This document shows, in pieces, positions 1 to 6,824 of a stretch of 12,052 bases of DNA. Position 1 is the first letter of the stretch; each line of letters opens with the position of its first letter. The stretch comes from Planctomycetota bacterium (GTDB lineage: Bacteria > Planctomycetota > Planctomycetia > Pirellulales > UBA7805). The position numbers were made by a program, and so were the translations under genes. The stretch covers positions 1-12,052 of the forward strand of contig JABABY010000043.1 in assembly GCA_014237955.1 (NCBI GenBank), given 5' to 3'. The notes below the pieces were generated by a model, which worked only from the letters and a program-made list of their open reading frames with translations, had not been told where the DNA came from and searched no databases.

Positions 1-1
1 A

Positions 2-223
2 ACATCACCCTTCAAGCAGACCCTGGTGTTTGGCTATACCGGAGGTTGTGAAAGTTACCTCGCTACGGCAGACGCCTATCGGATGGGCAACCGTGGTGGC
101 TATGAGGCAGGCCCTCAGGGAGCTGCCGTCTTCTACCACCATCGCTTGGCATGCAAGCCCGAAGTGGAACAGCAAGTCCGCGACGGTATCACCGGCGTAT
201 TGCAGGACCTGAAAACGGCCTAA
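2..223 (+). CDS. C-terminal fragment of a neutral/alkaline ceramidase-like protein (partial, 5' end outside window)
   Basis: The frame is open from the left edge to a TAA at 221-223 and gives 73 residues. The segment LVFGYTGGCESYLATADAY followed by GGYEAG resembles the C-terminal core of neutral/alkaline non-lysosomal ceramidase-type proteins, where a 'GYTN/GG..YLPT..AY..GGYE' pattern is typical. Planctomycetes carry many secreted members annotated this way that may act on substrates other than ceramide. The remaining tail (EVEQQVRDGITGVLQDL) is a plausible amphipathic C-terminal helix. The catalytic part is outside the window, so activity cannot be judged. The gene converges on the minus-strand DUF4242 gene, and no U-tract hairpin is visible after its stop. 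The family call rests on this short motif only. Confidence 0.6.
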   Translation, partial: TSPFKQTLVFGYTGGCESYLATADAYRMGNRGGYEAGPQGAAVFYHHRLACKPEVEQQVRDGITGVLQDLKTA

Positions 224-271
224 AGGGTTTTTCGGTGCCTGAGATTTGAGGCTGCTTGCCGGTGCGCCATG

Positions 272-299
272 TCGCCCGATATGGGTCGCCCGGTATGGG
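272..299. repeat. Tandem 14-bp direct repeat (2 copies, 1 mismatch)
   Basis: TCGCCCGATATGGG at 272-285 is followed directly by TCGCCCGGTATGGG at 286-299, differing only at one A/G position. It lies in the 148-bp gap between two convergent genes (stop at 223 on plus, stop at 372 on minus). No U-tract follows on either strand, so it is not an obvious terminator. Each unit can form only a 3-bp CCC/GGG stem. Confidence 0.75.
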
Positions 300-371
300 C
301 CGACGAGGCTCCGATCAATCAAATAGGCCCTGCCAGCGTGATTGGGTCCACGTGCATGGCCTAACCCTTCG

Positions 372-644
372 CTATTCTGCAGTGGTTGGATCGATCGTAG
401 CTTCAACCTGGGCAACAGAGTTTGCGGGAAAACCGCCCATGGAGGCGTGTTCTCGGATTGCATCTTCATTGGATGCAATATAAATGCAGTAGATTTTGTT
501 GCCCGTTACATAGCTTTCAAGCCATTGGATCTGGGGACCAAGCTCCCGCAGCACACCACATGATTTTTGCGCGATGCCCTTTAACTCTTGAGTGGAAAGG
601 TTTCCCGCATCGGGGATTTCTCGCTCGATGACAAACTTGGGCAT
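372..644 (-). CDS. DUF4242 domain-containing small protein
   Basis: A 90-residue cytoplasmic protein with no signal peptide or membrane segment. The N-terminus MPKFVIEREIPDAG, the central WLESYVTGNKIYCIYIA and the following NEDAIREHASMGGFPANSV match the usual pattern of the DUF4242 family (PF14026): a compact alpha/beta fold of about 80-90 residues. One Streptomyces member has been described as nickel-binding, but the function of most members is unknown. The ATG at 644 is chosen because the minus strand carries AGGAG seven bases upstream and because the domain begins there. The open frame continues upstream without domain-like sequence. It lies 116 bp downstream of the large haem-binding dehydrogenase gene and could be the last gene of that transcript or have its own promoter in the gap. 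Confidence 0.85.
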   Translation of the reverse strand: MPKFVIEREIPDAGNLSTQELKGIAQKSCGVLRELGPQIQWLESYVTGNKIYCIYIASNEDAIREHASMGGFPANSVAQVEATIDPTTAE

Positions 645-703
645 CGTGGTTCTCCTGGATTTGACGAAATCTTCCGGTTCATCGAAGCAGTGGCAGGTGC
701 CCA

Positions 704-719
704 ATTTTAACATTTTAAC
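704..719. repeat. Tandem 8-bp AT-rich repeat in the leader of the DUF4242 gene
   Basis: ATTTTAAC occurs twice in tandem (704-711 and 712-719), read as GTTAAAAT twice on the minus strand, about 60 bp upstream of the DUF4242 start. It is the AT-richest part of the 116-bp gap and could contain a -10-like element. No convincing -35/-10 pair could be assigned, so it is recorded as a repeat only. Confidence 0.5.
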
Positions 720-760
720 TGCGACCGAACCACTGGGCCAACGGCACCACGCTTGGGCAT

Positions 761-3715
761 TTAATCCAGGAGTCGGCGATCGGGGCTTCTCAAAAAAGCG
801 AGTAAGTCTGCCAGCCCTTGCCGGTCCATCTTCTTTTCGATGCCATCCGGCATCAGGGATTTTGCAGTCGCATTCCATGTTTCAATTTCATCTCGCGGCA
901 CAGTGACACGTTCGCCGTCAGCTTGAAAGAGCGTGATCGACTCAGTGGTCTCTTCAGAGATCAGTCCCGTGAGCACCTTTCCGTTATGGGTGGTCACCAT
1001 GTATGTCACGTAGTCAGGAGAAATCCGCAAGCTTGGATCCAGAATATCCACCAATAGTTCCTTTTCAGGGCGACGGCCTGTGCCGGACAGGTCCGGGCCA
1101 ATCAAGGTTCCGACAGACTGGATTGTGTGGCAACTAAGACAGTTTTTTTTGAAATGTGTCGCTCCGCGCTTTACATTTCCCGGCATCGATGCCACGTCAG
1201 AAAAATCAGCAACGATTTGCTGCCTGTCCGTTTCCTGCGACTGGTCCAGGAGTTGAGCAAATTGTTCACGCAGTGTAATGGGTCCAGTTTTGAGGAGCAT
1301 CGTCTCCGTGGTGAGCGGTACTTCGATCGGTAGTACGATTTCGCCTTTGAGATTTTCTAGGAGAGCATTGCGACTGGCGAGCGAGCGGGTCGCGGCACCA
1401 AGGATCGCGCGCCGCAGAGAGGTGGGACTTTGGTCCCAATTCACGTAGAGGCGGCTGCAGGTGTCTTGATCGTTTAGATCTGCCAGCGAGCGAGCGGCCA
1501 TTTTCCGGACTGCTTCGCGAGGATCTTCTCGCAGTATTTTCTCAAGCGGTCCGGCAACGATGTTCATCGCGCCGGTGGAGAGGAGTTGCAAGTTTGCAAG
1601 GAGTAGTGGCAACGTCTCCTCTTCCATATTGTTTGCAGCTTCACGCGTTAAATTTGCAAACGATTTTCGGAGTGGCCCCTCAGCATGCTGAACGTGTTCT
1701 TTAAGTGAAAAACCGTTTTTAGTGGCCGCTTGAGAAAATCCTGCCAGGATTGCAGTGGCAAGACGGGGATCCGTAGCACTCTCGCGGCAGCTTGCCACAA
1801 ATTCGAGAAGTTCTGTGGTGGATTCCCGTTTCGCGCTCCGTCCGAGACTTTCGCCTGCATGCATCAGAAACGTGAGCTGTTCAGGGCTCAATTTCGCGCG
1901 CCATTCGGGATGTTCTGCGATCAGGTGCTTTAACATTGGAAGAACAGCGCTGCCGCTGAGCAAAGCCCTGGAAATCCACAGATCGCGGTAATCGGTTGCG
2001 GCAATGGCAGCAAGTTGTTTGTGATCGGCCACACCTGTACCGGAAGTGATCGCCAGAACAACTTCAAAGCGTACGGCCGGATCGGGGTCGGTGACCATTT
2101 CTCGAATGGCATTTTGAATTTCGACATCGCTTTTGAGGAATGACAACGCAAGGCGTACTGCTCTCCGACGAAGTCGGGGTTCTTCGCTCTCAAGGAGTGA
2201 CAGTAGGGTTTTCGCATCAAGAGCCCCAAGGCCGTACAGAGTCCAGAGGGCGTGGAGTTGGCCTAACGAACTGCCTCCAAGAGCGATCCGATCGCGCAAT
2301 CGTGGAATCGCGGCAGGATCCCTGCGCTCGTGGAGTAGTCGCTGGGCAGTATCCCGCCACCAGCCATTTGGGTGCCAGAGGGTTTCAATTAATGCATTCG
2401 TAGGGGTCGCGCTCGTTAGAGGTTGGTTCATGTCAGGTTGGACGGGTGCGTTGCGATGCCGCACCCGCCAGATACGTCCATGTTCATGTCCGCGCCGCCA
2501 ATCGACCTGATCGCGCAGGCTACTGGAGGCAACGTATTTTGGGTGTTCAACATATTGGCGATAAAAGTCAACAACATAGAGTGCCCCATCCGGTCCGGTT
2601 GTCAGATTGACCGGGTGGAACCATCCGTCGGTGGAGGCAAGAAACGCTTCTTTCTGCTCTATCCGTGCGCTGGCGAATGCGGGTCCCACCGGATACAGTT
2701 TCCGGCGGAGGACGAGGTTGGTGAGCGATTCGCAGATGAAGGCATCGTCCTGATACTCAATTCCTAAACCGTTGCCGCGCAAAATGGTCAAGCCACAGAG
2801 CGCATTGTAATAGTTGGCCCGTTCGCCATTGAATTGCCTTGGTGGAGGACTGATCGAGTAAACCTGTCCCGTGTCTTTGCTGTCGGCGCAGTCGATTACC
2901 GATTGCCTGGCAAGTTCGGGGCGGTTGGCCAGATAAAGATCGGGGGTAACGGCGTGGCGAATTGGTATCGTGTTCCAGCAAAGAAAACGGTCTCCCCAGT
3001 CGTTATGGCTCTGTCCAAACTGGCTCTGTCCGCCAATCGCTTCGATGATTTGTTGTTCCGGATTGAAGCGGAAATCGCGTCCGTGGATCGAGACGGCATC
3101 GGTGGCCGCAGTATCGAGACGACGCAGAGAACCGCCGCAGCGTCCGTTGGCGCCATAGATCCAGTTGTCGAGTCCCCAGTGGAGCGAATTGGCACGGAGT
3201 TGTTGGGAACCTGTGCCGAAGCCGGTCCACTCCACACGTTTTAAATCGGCCACACCATCTCCATCGGTATCGGCGAGGTAGAGAATATCGGGCGCGGCTG
3301 CAACCAGAATTCCATCGCGGTAGGCCATGACGCTGGTGGGAAAATGAAGGCCCTCTGCGAAGACAGATGCTTTTTCATATTTTCCGTCCCCATCAGTATC
3401 TTCCAGTCGCCGGATTCTTCCCTCTCCTTCCGTTTGTGGATAGCCGTTCATTTCCACCACGTAGAGCCGCTTCTCAGCGTCCCAGGCGATGGCGACCGGA
3501 CTTTGCACGTCTGGTTCGGCGGCCACCAGTTCGATGACCAAATCAGGATCTGAAAGTCGAAACGATTTCTGCTCCAGAGATGCTGTTTGCGGCGCTGAAT
3601 GCGGTTCGGCCGAAACGAGACCGCTATCGAGAAAAAGGACCACGAGATAGAGCCCGATGAGGGCCGCCTGTTGCGAATTTTTCCGATTCAACAGAGCATT
3701 GGGGGCAATGGACAT
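761..3715 (-). CDS. PVC-type haem-binding membrane-bound dehydrogenase with HEAT-like repeats and C-terminal cytochrome c domain
   Basis: A 984-residue exported protein. Residues 16-36 form a hydrophobic signal segment ending in VSAEP. Residues about 55-430 form the beta-propeller-like 'membrane-bound dehydrogenase' domain typical of Planctomycetes/Verrucomicrobia (TIGR02604 type), with two acidic DTDGDG loops at about 106 and 149 that look like calcium-binding turns, then the SLHWGLDNWIYGANG core. Residues about 470-840 are alpha-helical and leucine/arginine-rich, consistent with HEAT-like repeats. The C-terminal domain (TIGR02603 type) has the haem c motif CLSCH at 859-863 and SLMPDG near 955, whose Met is a candidate axial ligand. 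ATG at 3715 is preferred; a TTG at 3766 in the same frame would put 17 extra residues before the signal peptide and has no Shine-Dalgarno. It starts 67 bp after the ThuA gene, a common pairing in planctomycetes. The substrate cannot be told from sequence. Confidence 0.92.
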   Translation of the reverse strand: MSIAPNALLNRKNSQQAALIGLYLVVLFLDSGLVSAEPHSAPQTASLEQKSFRLSDPDLVIELVAAEPDVQSPVAIAWDAEKRLYVVEMNGYPQTEGEGRIRRLEDTDGDGKYEKASVFAEGLHFPTSVMAYRDGILVAAAPDILYLADTDGDGVADLKRVEWTGFGTGSQQLRANSLHWGLDNWIYGANGRCGGSLRRLDTAATDAVSIHGRDFRFNPEQQIIEAIGGQSQFGQSHNDWGDRFLCWNTIPIRHAVTPDLYLANRPELARQSVIDCADSKDTGQVYSISPPPRQFNGERANYYNALCGLTILRGNGLGIEYQDDAFICESLTNLVLRRKLYPVGPAFASARIEQKEAFLASTDGWFHPVNLTTGPDGALYVVDFYRQYVEHPKYVASSSLRDQVDWRRGHEHGRIWRVRHRNAPVQPDMNQPLTSATPTNALIETLWHPNGWWRDTAQRLLHERRDPAAIPRLRDRIALGGSSLGQLHALWTLYGLGALDAKTLLSLLESEEPRLRRRAVRLALSFLKSDVEIQNAIREMVTDPDPAVRFEVVLAITSGTGVADHKQLAAIAATDYRDLWISRALLSGSAVLPMLKHLIAEHPEWRAKLSPEQLTFLMHAGESLGRSAKRESTTELLEFVASCRESATDPRLATAILAGFSQAATKNGFSLKEHVQHAEGPLRKSFANLTREAANNMEEETLPLLLANLQLLSTGAMNIVAGPLEKILREDPREAVRKMAARSLADLNDQDTCSRLYVNWDQSPTSLRRAILGAATRSLASRNALLENLKGEIVLPIEVPLTTETMLLKTGPITLREQFAQLLDQSQETDRQQIVADFSDVASMPGNVKRGATHFKKNCLSCHTIQSVGTLIGPDLSGTGRRPEKELLVDILDPSLRISPDYVTYMVTTHNGKVLTGLISEETTESITLFQADGERVTVPRDEIETWNATAKSLMPDGIEKKMDRQGLADLLAFLRSPDRRLLD

Positions 3716-3782
3716 TACGTATCCATCATCGGCTTGAACCAGAAAGTTTGCAATAGATGGGTGCAACGAACGTGCAGCACTC

Positions 3783-4787
3783 TCATTTCACGGCACCCGA
3801 GGTTTTAGATTTCTCACGGGTTTGCTCCGCAAGCCACCGGGTAGCATTTGAGAGAATTTTCAGAGGGATCGGTTGGCGGTAGATCGGATACGTTTCATGT
3901 CCGGGGCGAAAGTAAAAAACCTTGCCATCACCGAGGTTCCAAAGCATACCACTGCGAAACCACTCGCCCCCGGCCCAACGCTCTTCGAAGAGTACTTTGT
4001 CCGGTGTAGGTACCTGAAAGGGTTCGTCGTACATTTCTGTCTCTGCAATCTCGGTCTTTACCGGGATGCCCTCGGCAATTGGGTGGTCGGCAGCGATCAC
4101 ATGCAATTGGCTCGACTCGCCATCATCCCGATAGTTGGGAAAACAGCAGTTTGGAAGATAGAGCTTTAGTTCCGTATGACCGTCGGGAAACTTTCTCGCC
4201 AGGACCCGGGGCGTGGGCGGCTCATCGATCTTGGGAAGATAATATCGCGTTCTCAACGGAATTTCTTTTACGGCCAAATTTTCATTCGATCCACGGTACT
4301 GCGAGATCGCATTTTGACGACTCTTTTCGTTCATTGCTTCCACAAACGGTGTCGCAAAATGTGAAGAATGCAAGGCGATGAGCGATAGCCGCCCAGCCAC
4401 AATCCGGTCCACTATTTTTTGTCCGGTTTCGGGTGTGATCTTTGAATGCCTCACGTGGCCCCACCAGATGATCACTTCCGCAAAATCGAGAACGGTCTCA
4501 TCGAGTCCCTGATTTGCATCATCAAGTCCCTGCAGACGGACATCAAAATTTCCGCTTGATTTCAAATGTGTGGCGATCGCATCGCCTAGGAAACTCCCAC
4601 CATACGCTTTTTTCTGATCAGGTTGCCGTTCGTCCCAGATCACGACCCGAACAGGGTCGGAGGTCGGTCTCTTTTCCGAAGCGACGGCATTCTGGTTTAG
4701 AGAACTATCCACTCCCAGGATCAGAAAGAGGATAATCTGACTGCAAAAACAGGAGGCCCATTTTTCAGGAATCGTTTTAAATTGCAT
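3783..4787 (-). CDS. Secreted ThuA-domain (trehalose-utilization-like) protein
   Basis: A 334-residue protein. The N-terminus (about residues 1-37) has a hydrophobic stretch, CSQIILFLILGV, ending near AVASEK, consistent with a signal peptide. The mature part is a ThuA-like class I glutamine-amidotransferase fold (PF06283): VRVVIWDE at 46-53, EVIIWWGHVRH at 104-114, LIALHSSHF at 136-144, ETEMYDEPF at 249-257 and the family-typical KVFYFRPGHETYP at 289-301. ThuA in rhizobia is linked to trehalose/disaccharide catabolism. Planctomycete members are abundant, usually secreted, and lack an assigned reaction. It is followed 67 bp later by the PVC dehydrogenase gene, a frequent neighbour, which suggests action on the same extracytoplasmic substrate. 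The start is the ATG at 4787, directly before the signal peptide, with no clear Shine-Dalgarno. Confidence 0.92.
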   Translation of the reverse strand: MQFKTIPEKWASCFCSQIILFLILGVDSSLNQNAVASEKRPTSDPVRVVIWDERQPDQKKAYGGSFLGDAIATHLKSSGNFDVRLQGLDDANQGLDETVLDFAEVIIWWGHVRHSKITPETGQKIVDRIVAGRLSLIALHSSHFATPFVEAMNEKSRQNAISQYRGSNENLAVKEIPLRTRYYLPKIDEPPTPRVLARKFPDGHTELKLYLPNCCFPNYRDDGESSQLHVIAADHPIAEGIPVKTEIAETEMYDEPFQVPTPDKVLFEERWAGGEWFRSGMLWNLGDGKVFYFRPGHETYPIYRQPIPLKILSNATRWLAEQTREKSKTSGAVK

Positions 4788-4930
4788 GAAGGAAGCCGGT
4801 TCTGCAAAGGTGGAAGACCCTTTCTGCCCAGGCCTCTTTAGAGTAGCAGTTCCCGCCCCTTTTTCCAGATGCCGGAACTCGAACTTGGCAGTGAGAGACT
4901 TTGCGAAGAGCGCAAGGAGGACGCGAATAT

Positions 4931-6805
4931 TTAAGAAGCACCAATCCGTTCTGCTTTTCTGTTTTTCAACAACTGATAACCAATTGTCATCCAGCCGTCA
5001 TGAAAACCAAATTCCTTGGGCTGAAGATTGCGTAACATACTAAGTGATCCGCCGGTGGGGGGGACCAAGCCATCAAAGTACAGTTCGGTTGGCATGATCG
5101 CGCCAAACTTCCATTCAATAAAATCGAGGAGATGTTGTTCTGATTTGGTGGGATTGTGTCCATCAACAAAATAAATCGAAACCTCACCCACGCGGAAGAG
5201 TACCGGCCCATTCTTGGTGACCTCTATGCGAAATGTACTTGAGATATCAATCGGGTCATGAAAGGAATGACCGTCAATGTCAAATTGTTTCGTGCGAACG
5301 GTGATGCGAAACTGGCTGTTGTCGAAATGGACAACAATCGGGCGTTGATCTGAAAACGTCAGAGACCACGATTCGGTACGATCGTGGACCCAGAGTGCCC
5401 GAGGTTCCGATCCGGTAAGGGTGTCGAGGCATTTTAGCCATTGCTTGTCTGTAATTTTTTTTCCGCCGAACAACCCCTCCGAATAATTACCGATCATCGA
5501 TTCATGAAGTGCGAATCCTAGGTCGTACTCGGCGTTGAGGGTTGGAGGGGCTTGTGGGGCTCCAAGTTGCCAGGCATTGGCGGCCCGTGCATGGAGTTGC
5601 AAAGCTCGAGGCGTGGTGCTGAATTGCATAAGTTCGGGGAAAGTTCCGAAGCACTGGTTTGGTGTACGAAAATGGCTCATGAAAATATGGTTTGCTTCCT
5701 GCAACTCAGATTCGGCTTGTTGGTTGAGTTGCGACTCGACGTGCTCACTGGTTTTTTGGGAAACATCGGCTTCCGCCTCCGGGGTTTTTCGCGGTGCGAG
5801 GCGGCGGGCGATACGCTCCATAAGTCGTCGATCAGCAGCGATGTTGTGGATGCGAACCGAGGTGGAAGCATTGGCTTCCGCAGGCTTGAAGCTAATGCCT
5901 TCTTTGTTCAGGTGGATCCGCTTACGAGCATTCACGTTGGAGACAAATGAACCATGGATTGTAATTGGCCCTTGTTGCGTTATCGTTTTTGGTGCGCGAC
6001 ATTGCCCCTCGAGGATTAGATCGATTGCTGCCTGTTGGGTGCTTTCAATCAAAGTCGCGTGGAGGTGGACTTTCGTGGTCGCTTTCCCTCTCGTTTGTCT
6101 GCGATCCGAAGAATCGTCAATGACCATTTCATCATGGACTACCCGGGACAACATACGGTTGATCAAGCGATGGCTGATTCGACCATATAAATTGGGGTGG
6201 AGAAAACGGTCGCGGATCGGTTCAACCATTTCTTCACTCGATTCGACCGATCTATCAAGCTGATAGAGTTGGCGTCCGATTCGATGGGCATCTTCATAAT
6301 TTGGTTGATGCTCGTAACGAGCCAATGAAATCGCTAAGTTTTCCAGGCAGTGATCGATAGAATCCGCCTCACGGATCTCTCTGTGAATATAGAGTTCCTG
6401 AATATAGACTTGCAGCGATTTACGAACTTCCTGAAAGGGAACCATCTCCAGGCCATTTCGATACCGACGGAATGGAAGTAAAACGGTCTTGAGGACTTCA
6501 GTATCGGCGTCTGGTTTGGTGATTTGCTCCACTAGGTCGTCCCATTTCAGATAGTCACGCCAGCCTGCTCGGACCTCGGGAGTGGCCTTATCGAGAAAGG
6601 CGGCCAATCCGTTGACCGCAAGTGCAAGTTGTTTACGGGACGGTTCGAGGTCCACATTTTGAGATGGTTGGTTTTCTGCATTTTGCGAGAGTGCACGATG
6701 AATGATTTTCACCTGTACACTCATTTCGGGATCACTAGCAAAACCTACACCAGAGATCGTCATGACTGCCAATAGTATTAGGGCAAATTGCCATTTTCTG
6801 AACAT
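4931..6805 (-). CDS. Secreted protein of unrecognised family (624 residues)
   Basis: The ATG at 6805 starts a classic signal peptide (FRKWQFALILLAVMTISGVG, cleavage probably near FA-SDP at 23-24) and has GGAG about seven bases upstream. A longer in-frame start is possible but would overlap the preceding gene and bury the signal peptide. The N-terminal half (about 30-225) looks mostly alpha-helical. Residues 240-325 are beta-rich with alternating hydrophobics (KVHLHATLIE, ITIHGSFVSN, VRIHNIAAD). Residues about 340-372 are charged and glutamate/glutamine-rich, a likely linker or coiled coil. The segment at 376-415 contains SHFRTPNQCFG. The C-terminal 470-610 is again beta-rich. No catalytic motif, CxxCH, lipobox or membrane anchor is seen. 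It lies 19 bp after the redoxin/copper-monooxygenase gene, so the two are almost surely cotranscribed. I do not recognise the family; a planctomycete-restricted exported protein is my inference. Confidence 0.85.
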   Translation of the reverse strand: MFRKWQFALILLAVMTISGVGFASDPEMSVQVKIIHRALSQNAENQPSQNVDLEPSRKQLALAVNGLAAFLDKATPEVRAGWRDYLKWDDLVEQITKPDADTEVLKTVLLPFRRYRNGLEMVPFQEVRKSLQVYIQELYIHREIREADSIDHCLENLAISLARYEHQPNYEDAHRIGRQLYQLDRSVESSEEMVEPIRDRFLHPNLYGRISHRLINRMLSRVVHDEMVIDDSSDRRQTRGKATTKVHLHATLIESTQQAAIDLILEGQCRAPKTITQQGPITIHGSFVSNVNARKRIHLNKEGISFKPAEANASTSVRIHNIAADRRLMERIARRLAPRKTPEAEADVSQKTSEHVESQLNQQAESELQEANHIFMSHFRTPNQCFGTFPELMQFSTTPRALQLHARAANAWQLGAPQAPPTLNAEYDLGFALHESMIGNYSEGLFGGKKITDKQWLKCLDTLTGSEPRALWVHDRTESWSLTFSDQRPIVVHFDNSQFRITVRTKQFDIDGHSFHDPIDISSTFRIEVTKNGPVLFRVGEVSIYFVDGHNPTKSEQHLLDFIEWKFGAIMPTELYFDGLVPPTGGSLSMLRNLQPKEFGFHDGWMTIGYQLLKNRKAERIGAS

Positions 6806-6824
6806 AGAAACTCCGTAATGGGAT

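Noticed and set aside
272..299. CRISPR or attachment-site interpretation of the short tandem repeats
   Set aside because: Repeats here and at 11020 and 12003 have only two adjacent copies with no spacers. No cas, integrase or transposase gene is present.
5..478. 157-codon open frame on the minus strand
   Set aside because: It overlaps the ceramidase-like C-terminus and much of the DUF4242 gene, lacks a Shine-Dalgarno and has low-complexity, non-protein-like composition. It is a shadow of the real genes.
2133..2510. 125-codon Arg/Ser-rich plus-strand frame
   Set aside because: It is antisense to the HEAT-like region of the PVC dehydrogenase. Its composition reflects the complementary strand of leucine- and arginine-rich helices.
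3715..3766. Upstream TTG start for the PVC dehydrogenase
   Set aside because: It would add 17 residues before a normal signal peptide and has no Shine-Dalgarno. The ATG at 3715 is better.
5535..6263. 242-codon open frame on the plus strand
   Set aside because: It lies wholly inside the 624-residue minus-strand gene and is rich in Cys, Trp, Arg and Ser as expected for an antisense frame. It has no domain or start signal.
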